From Amycolatopsis sp. CA-128772 (GTDB taxonomy: Bacteria; Actinomycetota; Actinomycetes; Mycobacteriales; Pseudonocardiaceae): DNA of 64,000 bases. Of the stretch, positions 15,041-22,659 are shown piece by piece (within the stretch, counting starts at the first letter, position 1; every line of letters starts with the position of its first letter). The position numbers and the translations under genes are program-made. The DNA is taken from contig NZ_PPHG01000061.1 in the NCBI RefSeq assembly GCF_002904295.1, positions 1 to 64,000 on the forward strand, given 5' to 3'. The notes under the pieces were generated by a model, which did no database searches, had not been told where the DNA came from, and saw nothing but the letters and a program-made list of their open reading frames with translations.

Positions 15041-16522
15041 GTGAAGAAATTCTTGCTGATCTCCTGCGCGGTGGCGGGACTGGTGGTGGCGGGGGCCGGA
15101 ATCTCGGCCGCGGCGCCCGGCGGCGTTTACGACGTGAAGGACTACGGCGCCAAGGGAAACGGCTCGGCCAACGATTCCGGCGCCATCGACAAGGCGATCA
15201 CGGCGGCCAACGCGGCGGGCGGCGGCACCGTCCGGTTCCCCTCGGGAAACTACAAGTCGGCGAACACCGTCCACCTGAAGAGCAACGTCACGATCCAGCT
15301 CGACGCGGGCGCGACGATCACCGGGTCCGGCGCGGACACCTACGACAAGCCCGAGCCGAACCAGTGGGACTCCTACCAGGACTACGGCCACAGCCACTTC
15401 CACAACGCGATGTTCGCCGGCGACAAGCTGACGAACATCGGCTTCACCGGCTCCGGCACGATCGACGGCGGCGGCAACCTCATCACCGGCAACCCGAAGT
15501 CCGGCGAGGCCGACAAGATCCTGTCCCTCACCCGGTGTGACGGGCTGACGCTGTCCGGGATCAAACTGCGCCGCGGCGGCCACTTCGCGGCTCTGATCAA
15601 CGGCTGCAAGAACGTCGTTTCCGACCACCTGACCATCGACACGGCGAGCGACCGCGACGGCTGGAACATCATCAGCACGACCGGCGTCACGATCACGAAC
15701 GCGACCATTGCGGCCAACGACGACGCGCTCGTGTTCAAAAGCGACTACGCGCTCGGCGCGAAACTGCCGAACGGCAACGTCACGGTGACCGGCGCGAAAC
15801 TGTCGGCGGTCTGCTGCAACGCGCTGATGTTCGGGTCCGAGACGTGCGGCGACTTCACCGGCTACCAGTTCTCGGGCATCACGATCACCGGCGCCCACAA
15901 ATCGGGCATCGGCATCGTCTCGATGGACGGCGCGAAGATTTCCGACGTCCACTACCGCGACATCACGATGTCGGGGACGTACTCGCCGGTCATGATGAAG
16001 ATCGGCACCCGGAAGCGGTGCGGCAACACCCCGGGCGTCGGCTCGATCAGCGGCGTTACGTTCGACAACGTCACCGGAACGCACACGGGCACGAACTTCA
16101 GCCCGACGATCTGGGGCGCGGACAGCGGCCACCGCGTCTCCGACGTCACGTTCACCGGCGTGAAGCTTTCGGTGCCGGGCGGGAACGACACGATGGGCAC
16201 GGGCGTCCCGAGCAACACGGCGACGGACTACAACCCGAAGAGCATCGGTACCCGCCCGTCGTACGGCTGGTACGTCCACTACGCGGCGGGTATCCGGTTC
16301 GTGAACAGCTCGGTGGAGTTCGCCAAGGACGACGGCCGCCCGGCGAGCATTGTCAACAACAGCTCGGACGTCACTTTCGAACACTTCACGGCGGAGAAGG
16401 GCTCGAAGAGCCCGTTCGACGTGGGTTTCCAGTCAGTGACGGGTTACTGCGTCAAGGACTCGGCGACGACTTCGGGTGCCGCCCTCCGCCTCAACACCAC
16501 GAGTTCCACCTCAAGTTGCTGA
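15041..16522 (+). CDS. Secreted GH28 polygalacturonase-like enzyme
   Basis: 493 residues. GH28 enzymes hydrolyse galacturonan or rhamnogalacturonan through a right-handed beta-helix. The GTG at 15041 is preferred: AAGGCGG lies 6 bp upstream and it begins a clean signal peptide (KKFLLISCAVAGLVVAGAG). The mature start shows the pectate-lyase-3-like VYDVKDYGAKGNGSANDSGA. Helix motifs include SDRDGWNI (equivalent of the NTDG region) and ANDDALVFKSD with the catalytic Asp pair. The region aligning to the family GHG motif reads CCNALMFGSET, so the usual His is missing there. This suggests an exo-acting or otherwise divergent member. It probably acts outside the cell with the GH88 and GH105 enzymes nearby. 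Confidence 0.82.
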   Translation: MKKFLLISCAVAGLVVAGAGISAAAPGGVYDVKDYGAKGNGSANDSGAIDKAITAANAAGGGTVRFPSGNYKSANTVHLKSNVTIQLDAGATITGSGADTYDKPEPNQWDSYQDYGHSHFHNAMFAGDKLTNIGFTGSGTIDGGGNLITGNPKSGEADKILSLTRCDGLTLSGIKLRRGGHFAALINGCKNVVSDHLTIDTASDRDGWNIISTTGVTITNATIAANDDALVFKSDYALGAKLPNGNVTVTGAKLSAVCCNALMFGSETCGDFTGYQFSGITITGAHKSGIGIVSMDGAKISDVHYRDITMSGTYSPVMMKIGTRKRCGNTPGVGSISGVTFDNVTGTHTGTNFSPTIWGADSGHRVSDVTFTGVKLSVPGGNDTMGTGVPSNTATDYNPKSIGTRPSYGWYVHYAAGIRFVNSSVEFAKDDGRPASIVNNSSDVTFEHFTAEKGSKSPFDVGFQSVTGYCVKDSATTSGAALRLNTTSSTSSC

Positions 16523-16532
16523 TAAGTTCTCC

Positions 16533-16566
16533 GAGGCCCCTTCCCGCCCAGGCGGGGAGGGGCCTC
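16533..16566 (+). terminator. Terminator of the GH28 gene
   Basis: GAGGCCCC (16533-16540) pairs with GGGGCCTC (16559-16566), extended inward by CCCGCC/GGCGGG after a 2-nt mismatch. It starts 11 bp after the stop. Confidence 0.8.
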
Positions 16567-16583
16567 ACCCGTCCGGTACGACG

Positions 16584-16615
16584 AAGGGGCCCCGGCCGGT
16601 CGGCCGGGGCCCCTT
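16584..16615 (-). terminator. Terminator of the GH105 gene
   Basis: A perfect 14-bp stem, AAGGGGCCCCGGCC (16584-16597) with its complement (16602-16615), and the tetraloop GGTC. It lies 18 bp beyond the minus-strand gene's stop, back to back with the GH28 terminator. Confidence 0.85.
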
Positions 16616-16632
16616 CTGCGGCGTGCGCAGGG

Positions 16633-17820
16633 TCAGTGGGTGTACTGCTCGTCCATGATCAGGAACGCGCCGAGGCCGTGGAAGTCGTTGGTCTTGCGGG
16701 CGCGGGCGTAGTAGTACGACAGGTCGCCGACGTTGGTGCCTTCGCAGATGTCGGTGATGTTCGTCAGGCCGTCCGAGCCGAGCGAGACCTTCTTCAGCAC
16801 GCCGGCGTAGCCGCGGTCGGCCACCGCCTGGTACGACGCCGGTAGGTAGCCGCGCTGGACGCCGCGGGCCATCGTGAACGTGTACATCGACGATGCCGAC
16901 GTCTCCAGCCAGTTCTTCGCGTCGCCGCCGCGGTCGACCACCTGGTACCAGCGGCCGGTCGACGCGTCCTGGTACCGCTGGTAGCCGGCCGCAAGGAACT
17001 TGACGACGTCGATCAGTGCCGCCCGCCGCGGGTGGTTCGGCGGGAGGACCTCGAGGATGTCGATGGTGGCCATGCCGAACCAGCCGATCGCCCGCGCCCA
17101 GTGGTACTTCGAGTGGTGGCCCGACCCCGACGCCCACGACTCGGAGCCGTCCTCGTCGTAGGCGTGGTACAGCAGGTTCTTCGCCGGTTCGTGCAGGTGG
17201 CCGAAGTACACGTCGATGTTCTTCGCCGCCTCTTCGAAGCAGTAGTCCCCGTCGCCGAACGCCGCCCCGTACAGCGCGAGGAACGGCTGGGCCATGTAGA
17301 CGCCGTCGCCCCACAGCTGGCCGACCTTGCTCGTGGCGTGGAACATGCCGCCGTCGGACGTTCGGGGATAGGACGGGAACCGCTTGCGCAACTGGTCGGC
17401 CGCCGTGCGGTACTTCTTGCGGCCGGTCTCCGCGTACAGCAGCGGCAACATCTGGCACGAACGCATCGAGTCGAGGTTGGTGAAACTGTTCGAGATGCCG
17501 CTGTCGGTGATGAAGCGGTCGTACCACGCGACGATGTAGTCGAGGTACTTGTGCTCGCCGGTGCGCTTGTAGAACAGGTACTGCCCGTAGAGGTACAGGC
17601 CCAGGGTGTAGCCCCAGCCGCCGATCTTGTCCGGCGTGTAGCGCCGCATCGTCGAGTCGATCACCGCGCGGGACCAGTCCGGCGGCGGCGCCGCGCCGCC
17701 GATCGGGGGCAGCCGGTCGGCCGCCCGCGCGACGGGGCCCGCCGCGGCGAGCGCGCCCAGGGCGCCGAGGGTGCCGGCCAGGACCGCGCGCCGGGTCGGG
17801 CGAAGGGGATGTTCGGACAT
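16633..17820 (-). CDS. Exported GH105 unsaturated rhamnogalacturonyl hydrolase-like enzyme
   Basis: 395 residues. GH105 enzymes cleave unsaturated galacturonyl residues from rhamnogalacturonan lyase products. The Tat-like signal is RPTRRAVLAGTLGALG. The (alpha/alpha)6 barrel shows YTLGLYLYGQYLFYKRTGEH, SDGGMFHATSKVGQLWGDGV (the Asp of the W-x-D-G-x-Y-M motif is the expected catalytic acid), YMAQPFLALYG and HWARAIGWFGMA. GAAAGGGA precedes the ATG at 17820. It diverges from the GH29 gene across a 350-bp region containing two candidate operators, so the pair is probably co-regulated. Confidence 0.82.
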   Translation of the reverse strand: MSEHPLRPTRRAVLAGTLGALGALAAAGPVARAADRLPPIGGAAPPPDWSRAVIDSTMRRYTPDKIGGWGYTLGLYLYGQYLFYKRTGEHKYLDYIVAWYDRFITDSGISNSFTNLDSMRSCQMLPLLYAETGRKKYRTAADQLRKRFPSYPRTSDGGMFHATSKVGQLWGDGVYMAQPFLALYGAAFGDGDYCFEEAAKNIDVYFGHLHEPAKNLLYHAYDEDGSESWASGSGHHSKYHWARAIGWFGMATIDILEVLPPNHPRRAALIDVVKFLAAGYQRYQDASTGRWYQVVDRGGDAKNWLETSASSMYTFTMARGVQRGYLPASYQAVADRGYAGVLKKVSLGSDGLTNITDICEGTNVGDLSYYYARARKTNDFHGLGAFLIMDEQYTH

Positions 17821-17958
17821 GCGTCGTCCCTTTCGTGCACTGGCCCCGCGACGCGGTGGAAGGGTGGCCGGGATGCCGATCCGCCGTCCGTCGGCATCCC
17901 GACCAGCTCTGGGGGGCGCGGCGTGCTGCCCGTGTCGCCGGAGCGATGGTCTCGAAGC

Positions 17959-17970
17959 GAAAGCGCTTCC
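17959..17970. promoter_or_regulatory. LacI/CcpA-type operator candidate
   Basis: GAAAGCGCTTCC, centred on the exact palindrome AAGCGCTT (17961-17968), matches the general form of LacI-family sugar operators with a central CG. It lies 139 bp upstream of the GH105 ATG and 201 bp upstream of the GH29 ATG. No LacI gene is in the window. Confidence 0.45.
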
Positions 17971-18029
17971 GGGGAAACATCTACTCTCCTTCCGGAGGCT
18001 CAGTCAAGAGAGATCGGATCTCTCGCGTC

Positions 18030-18044
18030 ATATATCAGATATTT
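18030..18044. promoter_or_regulatory. AT-rich palindrome, possible GntR-type operator or promoter element
   Basis: ATATATC-A-GATATTT (7-1-7, one mismatch) in the centre of the GH105/GH29 divergent region (17821-18170). It stands out as an AT island in GC-rich DNA. GntR-family uronate regulators use short AT-rich palindromes of this kind; which protein binds here is unknown. Confidence 0.4.
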
Positions 18045-18170
18045 AACCCGAACGGTCGCAACCATGATGTACCGACCAGCGAAACTCCGCGGAAAGGTCG
18101 GATCTAAACCTTGACCGCCCTTGCTGCCAGGAGTACACCACCGGGTGGACCAGACCACTGGAGGTCGTTC

Positions 18171-19943
18171 ATGGCAGACAGGTTCCTCCGCCGGGTGCTC
18201 GTCGCGTGCGCGGCGGCGCTGGCGGTGTCCGGGCTCATCGCCGCGCCGGCTTCGGCCGACCTGCAGAAACCCTCCCAGCAGTGGCTGCGCGGCAGTCAAG
18301 CGGGACTGTTCCTGCACTGGGGCATGCGCACGTCACCCGGCTACACCAGCTGCAGCGCCTGGGAAAAGGCGATCACCGACGGCGGGTGGAGTCCCGCCTA
18401 CTGGGTCACCGAGGCGAAGAAACTGCACGCGTCCTACCTCGTGCTCGCGTCCTTCCACAGCCGCCTCGGCTACTCGCGGGCGTGGCCGTCGAAGATCCCG
18501 GGCAGTTGCAGCACCAAGCGGGACTTCCTCCGTGAGCTGATCGCCGCGGCGAAACCCCAGGGGCTCAAGGTCATCCTCTACATGACCAACGACGCCCAGT
18601 GGCACGACGAGGGCGGCCACGAGTGGCTCGACTCGGCCGGCTACTCGAAGTACAAGGGCAAGTCCGTCGACCTCGACGGCCAGGACGGCTTCGGCCAGTT
18701 CAGTTACGACAACTTCTTCGAGGTCATGAAGAACTACCCCGACCTCGGCGGCTTCTGGATCGACAACGACAACGCCTACTGGGAATCGCACGACCTCTAC
18801 CAGCAGATCCACCAGCAGCGCCCGGACTACCTGCTCAGCAACAACAACGAAGACACGCCGATCATGGACACGATCAGCAACGAGCAGAAGACCGGCATGA
18901 CCCCGTCCTACGACTACCCGCAGGCGACCTACACCGCGATGCCGCGGCTCACCGAGGCGTGCTTCAAACTGCCCGACACCGGTTCGTGGTGGTACGGCGG
19001 CAGCAACTCGGCGGTCGACAAAATGCTCAACATCGGCCGGTTCGTCACCAACTCGGGCTCGTCGATCAAGTCCCTGATGGCCGAGACGGCGATGGTGAAC
19101 GGCAAGTTCCCGTCGAACCAGGAGGCGTTCAACAACTTCGCGAACAGTTACCTCGGCGCCATTTGGGAGTCCCTCGGCGGCACCGAGGGCGCCGGGTACA
19201 TGTACGGCGGGATGCAACCGGGCTTCTGGAACGACGGCGCCCACGGCGTCATCACCATCAAGGGCGACGCGCAGTACGTGCACGTCCTGACCAAGCCGTC
19301 GGGGAGCACGCTCAAGATCCGCGACAGCGGCTACCGCGTCCGCCGCGTCACGAACCTCCGCACCGGCGCCGCGATTTCGTTCGGCCAGGGCGGTGGCAGC
19401 CTGACCCTGACCGGACTGTCCGGCTGGGACACCTACGACACCGTGTTCAAGGTCGAGACCGCGGGCCGCACCGGCACCTACGACCCGAAGACCGTGACAC
19501 TGAAGGCAAGTGCTTCCGCAAGTGGTCACGGTGGGCAGTCCGCGAGTGACGGCGACTACCTCACCTACTTCGACAACAACAAGACACTTCCGGTCAACCT
19601 CGACTACGACCTCGGCTCGGCGAAGAAGGTGCAATACCTCGGGATCAACCAGCGGGAGGACTCGGTCAGCTACGCCCGGTCGGACACCGAGCAGTCGGCG
19701 CGAATCAAGGCGTACAAGGTGTTCGTCTCCAGTGACGGCAACAATTGGGGAAGTGCGGTGAAGTCCGGGACACTGCCGAGCCACCGCGGCGTCCAGTTCG
19801 TCGACCTGTCCGCGGTGACGGCCCGGTACGTGCGCCTCCAGGTGACGAGCACGTACGCGGCATCGAGCGACAGTTCCCGCTACAAGCGGCTGCGGATCGA
19901 CGAAACCTGGCTGGGCTCGGACTACGCGACCGCGGCCGGCTGA
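18171..19943 (+). CDS. Secreted GH29 alpha-L-fucosidase with C-terminal F5/8C (CBM32-like) domain
   Basis: 590 residues. A signal peptide (RRVLVACAAALAVSGLIAAP) is followed by a GH29 barrel: GLFLHWGMRTSPGY (the F-x-H-W-G motif), YLVLASFHSRLGY and DLGGFWIDNDNAYW, whose Asp is the likely nucleophile. C-terminally (about 430-585) a galactose-binding-like domain carries KASASASGHGGQSA and RIKAYKVFVSSDGNNWG, then RYVRLQVTSTY. It would remove fucose from plant or host glycans. GGAGG ends 6 bp before the ATG at 18171. Its 3' end overlaps the convergent GH63-like gene by 22 bp. Some GH29-like proteins have other specificities, so the substrate is not certain. Confidence 0.82.
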   Translation: MADRFLRRVLVACAAALAVSGLIAAPASADLQKPSQQWLRGSQAGLFLHWGMRTSPGYTSCSAWEKAITDGGWSPAYWVTEAKKLHASYLVLASFHSRLGYSRAWPSKIPGSCSTKRDFLRELIAAAKPQGLKVILYMTNDAQWHDEGGHEWLDSAGYSKYKGKSVDLDGQDGFGQFSYDNFFEVMKNYPDLGGFWIDNDNAYWESHDLYQQIHQQRPDYLLSNNNEDTPIMDTISNEQKTGMTPSYDYPQATYTAMPRLTEACFKLPDTGSWWYGGSNSAVDKMLNIGRFVTNSGSSIKSLMAETAMVNGKFPSNQEAFNNFANSYLGAIWESLGGTEGAGYMYGGMQPGFWNDGAHGVITIKGDAQYVHVLTKPSGSTLKIRDSGYRVRRVTNLRTGAAISFGQGGGSLTLTGLSGWDTYDTVFKVETAGRTGTYDPKTVTLKASASASGHGGQSASDGDYLTYFDNNKTLPVNLDYDLGSAKKVQYLGINQREDSVSYARSDTEQSARIKAYKVFVSSDGNNWGSAVKSGTLPSHRGVQFVDLSAVTARYVRLQVTSTYAASSDSSRYKRLRIDETWLGSDYATAAG

Positions 19944-21157
19944 GCCGACAGGAGGTCCACGGTCAGCGCCGCGGTCCAGCTGAACGACCGGGTGCCGTGC
20001 CCAGCGCCGGTCAGCGGGTCGCAGTACTCGGCGAAGCCCGTGCGGGCGGCGATCTCGACGAGGTCGCCGCCCAGAGCCTCGGCCAGGGCGAACTCGCCGT
20101 GGTGCAGCAGTCCCCGCCGGACCAGCCAGCCGACGTTGGCCCACGACGGCCCGCGCCAGTAACGGCCCGGGTCGAAGCTCGGTGACGTCAGGTCGTGGCT
20201 CGGGACGCCGTGCACCCGGCCGAGCCGGAACCGCGGACCGGTCGCGGTGGCCAGCAGGGCCGGCGCGACCGCGAGGCCGGGCAGCACCAGCGGCAGCAGG
20301 CCCGCGCAGGTGTACTCGCGGGTCAGCGTGCCGGTGCGGACGTCACGGGTGAAGAAGAAATCGTGGTTCCACAGCGTTTCCTGCAACGCCTTCTCGACAC
20401 GCGCGGCGGCTTCGCGGTGCGCGTCCGAGGGCAGGCCGAGCTCGTCCGCGATGCCGGCCAGCGCCAGTTCGGCGTCGGCCAGCAGGGCGTTGAACCCGGG
20501 GTCTTCCACGACGAAGTCCCCGAAGTCCCGGTAGCCGCTGTCCCGGTAATCGGCGGCGAGCCGGACGTACCGGCCGTAGTCGTCGTCGCCCGGCCGGTCG
20601 CCGGCCTCGCCGTGGGCCAGGTCGCGGCGGACGAACCCGGTGGCGGGTGTGACGCGCGAGAGCGGGCCGTCCCACGCCGGGCTGTTGTCCATTCCGGACT
20701 CCCACGGGTGCACGATCGCCACCAGCCCGCGCCCGCCCGCGTCGCGGCGCGTCCGCAGGTACTCGTGCCAGGCCACCAGTTTCGGGTACAGCTCGGCGAG
20801 GAACCCGTGGTCCGGCTCGGCCTCGTGGACCGCCAACACGGCCCGCGCGTGCACCGGCGGCTGGACCAGCCCCGACGTCCGCCCGGCCCGCCAGAACGAC
20901 GGCCCCGGGAAGTACGCCTCGGGCGGGGTGTCCGGGTCGAACACGATGTGCGGGACGCGGCCGTCGCGCCACTGGGCGGAGAACAGTGTCCGCAACTCAC
21001 CGCGGGCGCGCTCGGGGGCCAGGTGGCGCAGGCCGAAGGCGATGAAGGCGGAGTCCCAGCTCCACTGGTGCGGGTACAGCCCGCGCGAGGGCACGGTGGA
21101 CGAGCCGAGCCAGTTGCCCGCCAGGACAGTGGCGGCGCGCCCCCGTGTTACGTTCAT
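19922..21157 (-). CDS. GH63-like glycosidase (mannosyl-/glucosylglycerate hydrolase type)
   Basis: 411-residue cytoplasmic protein without signal peptide. It matches the short bacterial GH63 branch: GLYPHQWSWDSAFIAFGLRH, LVQPPVHARAVLAV, VHPWESGMDNSPAWD (conserved acidic cluster), FNALLADAELALAGIA and YWRGPSWANVGWLV. Members hydrolyse glucosylglycerate or mannosylglycerate, or trim alpha-glucosides. It is divergent from a ROK repressor with a shared 60-bp promoter region, which suggests control by that repressor, and its 3' end overlaps the fucosidase gene by 22 bp. The exact substrate cannot be read from the sequence. Confidence 0.75.
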   Translation of the reverse strand: MNVTRGRAATVLAGNWLGSSTVPSRGLYPHQWSWDSAFIAFGLRHLAPERARGELRTLFSAQWRDGRVPHIVFDPDTPPEAYFPGPSFWRAGRTSGLVQPPVHARAVLAVHEAEPDHGFLAELYPKLVAWHEYLRTRRDAGGRGLVAIVHPWESGMDNSPAWDGPLSRVTPATGFVRRDLAHGEAGDRPGDDDYGRYVRLAADYRDSGYRDFGDFVVEDPGFNALLADAELALAGIADELGLPSDAHREAAARVEKALQETLWNHDFFFTRDVRTGTLTREYTCAGLLPLVLPGLAVAPALLATATGPRFRLGRVHGVPSHDLTSPSFDPGRYWRGPSWANVGWLVRRGLLHHGEFALAEALGGDLVEIAARTGFAEYCDPLTGAGHGTRSFSWTAALTVDLLSAQPAAVA

Positions 21158-21199
21158 ATGTCCAATCTATCTCCAACTTGTGTCTTGTCAATGGACAAA
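21157..21199. promoter_or_regulatory. Candidate ROK operator between the GH63-like and ROK genes
   Basis: TTGTC-AATG-GACAA (21185-21198) is a perfect 5-4-5 palindrome. Its half TTTGTCCATT (minus strand, 21199-21190) resembles TATGTCCAAT (plus strand, 21157-21166), giving two related half-sites flanking the 60-bp divergent intergenic region. It is well placed for autoregulation and control of the GH63-like gene. Confidence 0.45.
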
Positions 21200-21217
21200 A
21201 GTCCGAAGGGGGCCGGG

Positions 21218-22357
21218 ATGACCAGCGCCGGAGAGCTGTTGCGGCTGGTCCGGACGGGTGAGGCCAACACGCGGAAGGCCCTCCGGGAACGCAGCGGGCT
21301 GTCGCGCTCGACACTGACCGCGCGCCTGGAGCAGCTCCAGACGGCGGGCCTGCTCGCCGAAGGTGTTCAGGAGGACTCCACCGGCGGACGTCCGGCGCGG
21401 CAGCTGCGGTTCGACGACCGCCACGCCGTCGTCCTCGCCGCGAGCATCGACACGATGCACGGCGAAGCCGCGGTGACCGACCTCTCGGGCCGCGTGCTGG
21501 ACCGCCGCGCCGGCGCGCTGCGGGTCGCCGACGGCCCGGAACCGGTGCTCGGCCGGATCGCGGAGTGGTTCGACGCGATGCTGGCCGGGGCCGGACGGCC
21601 GGTCTGCGGTGTCGGCGTTTCCGTGCCGGGCCCGGTCGAACCCGGCCGCGGCCGGGTCACCCGGCCACCGATCATGCCCGGCTGGGACGGCTACCCGATC
21701 GACACGCACCTCGGCGCGCGGTTCAGTGCCCCGGTACTGGTCGACAACGACGCGAACCTGATGGCCCTGGGCGAGCACCGCGCGCGCTACCCGGACTCGG
21801 CCGCCCTCGTCGTCGTCAAGGTGTCGACCGGGATCGGCGCCGGCCTGGTGCTCGGCGGCGAGGTGTACCGCGGCATCGACGGCGGTGCCGGCGACATCGG
21901 GCACATCCGGCTGCCGGAGCACCCGGACGCGCGCTGCCTGTGCGGGTCGCACGGCTGCCTCGCGGCCGTCGCGGGCGGCGGCGCGCTGGCCGCGCGGCTG
22001 ACGGAACTGGGCCTGCCGACGGTGTCGGGCTCCGGCGTGCGCGACCGGATCACCGCGGGCGAGCCGGCCGCGATCCGGCTCGCCGAGGTCGCCGGCCGCC
22101 AGGTCGGGGAGGTGCTCGCGACACTGGTGTGCGTGGTCAACCCGGGCGTGGTGGTGATCGCCGGCGACCTGGCCGAACCGCACTTCGTGGCCAGTGTCCG
22201 GGAAGTGCTCTACCGCCGGGCGCTGCCCCGGGCGACGCAGAACCTGCGGGTGGAGATCGGCGGCCGCGGCGAAGGGCTCGCGGGCGCGGTGGCCATGGTC
22301 GTCGACGCGGTGTTCGCCCCCGCCGAGGTGGACCGGCGGCTGGCCGCACGCGCGTGA
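21218..22357 (+). CDS. ROK-family transcriptional repressor
   Basis: 379 residues. An N-terminal winged helix-turn-helix (about 5-60, RKALRERSGLSRSTLTARLE) is fused to a ROK sugar-kinase-like domain with VCGVGVSVPGPVEPG, PVLVDNDANLMALGEHRA and VSTGIGAGLVLGG. The zinc motif reads CLCGSHGCLAAV. Such proteins repress sugar genes and respond to sugars or sugar phosphates. The ATG at 21218 is chosen because GAAGGGGG precedes it; ATG 21191 is a possible longer start but lies inside the palindrome. It probably controls the divergent GH63-like gene. Confidence 0.88.
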   Translation: MTSAGELLRLVRTGEANTRKALRERSGLSRSTLTARLEQLQTAGLLAEGVQEDSTGGRPARQLRFDDRHAVVLAASIDTMHGEAAVTDLSGRVLDRRAGALRVADGPEPVLGRIAEWFDAMLAGAGRPVCGVGVSVPGPVEPGRGRVTRPPIMPGWDGYPIDTHLGARFSAPVLVDNDANLMALGEHRARYPDSAALVVVKVSTGIGAGLVLGGEVYRGIDGGAGDIGHIRLPEHPDARCLCGSHGCLAAVAGGGALAARLTELGLPTVSGSGVRDRITAGEPAAIRLAEVAGRQVGEVLATLVCVVNPGVVVIAGDLAEPHFVASVREVLYRRALPRATQNLRVEIGGRGEGLAGAVAMVVDAVFAPAEVDRRLAARA

Positions 22358-22659
22358 CGGCCGAAGTACCGACACGCCCGGACTGTCCCGAGTGGACAGA
22401 GCAACCGACTTTAGTAGGTGGCGCACGCCGTGTCCGCGTGGTCCGTGATACCCCGGCGAACCGGACCAACCGCGCATAAAACCGCATTCCTCGCATTTTC
22501 TCGGCGACAAATCGGATTTCCGTACCACCGTCAACAGCACGCGAATTCCCGTCCAGATAACGGTTCCGCAGGCACTTCCCGCGAGCGGAACACCGATCTA
22601 GTCTCAGCCGGTGTTCCAAGGCCCGTTTCTGGGGGCCGCTTTCGAAGAGGGAGATTTCT
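22358..22659. other. 302-bp intergenic region before the S53 peptidase gene
   Basis: No credible ORF. TAGTCT at 22599-22604 is a plausible -10 for the peptidase gene (start near 22612, leader about 48 nt), but no matching -35 is evident. An A/T-richer stretch lies at 22480-22560. Nothing else is recognised. Confidence 0.4.
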
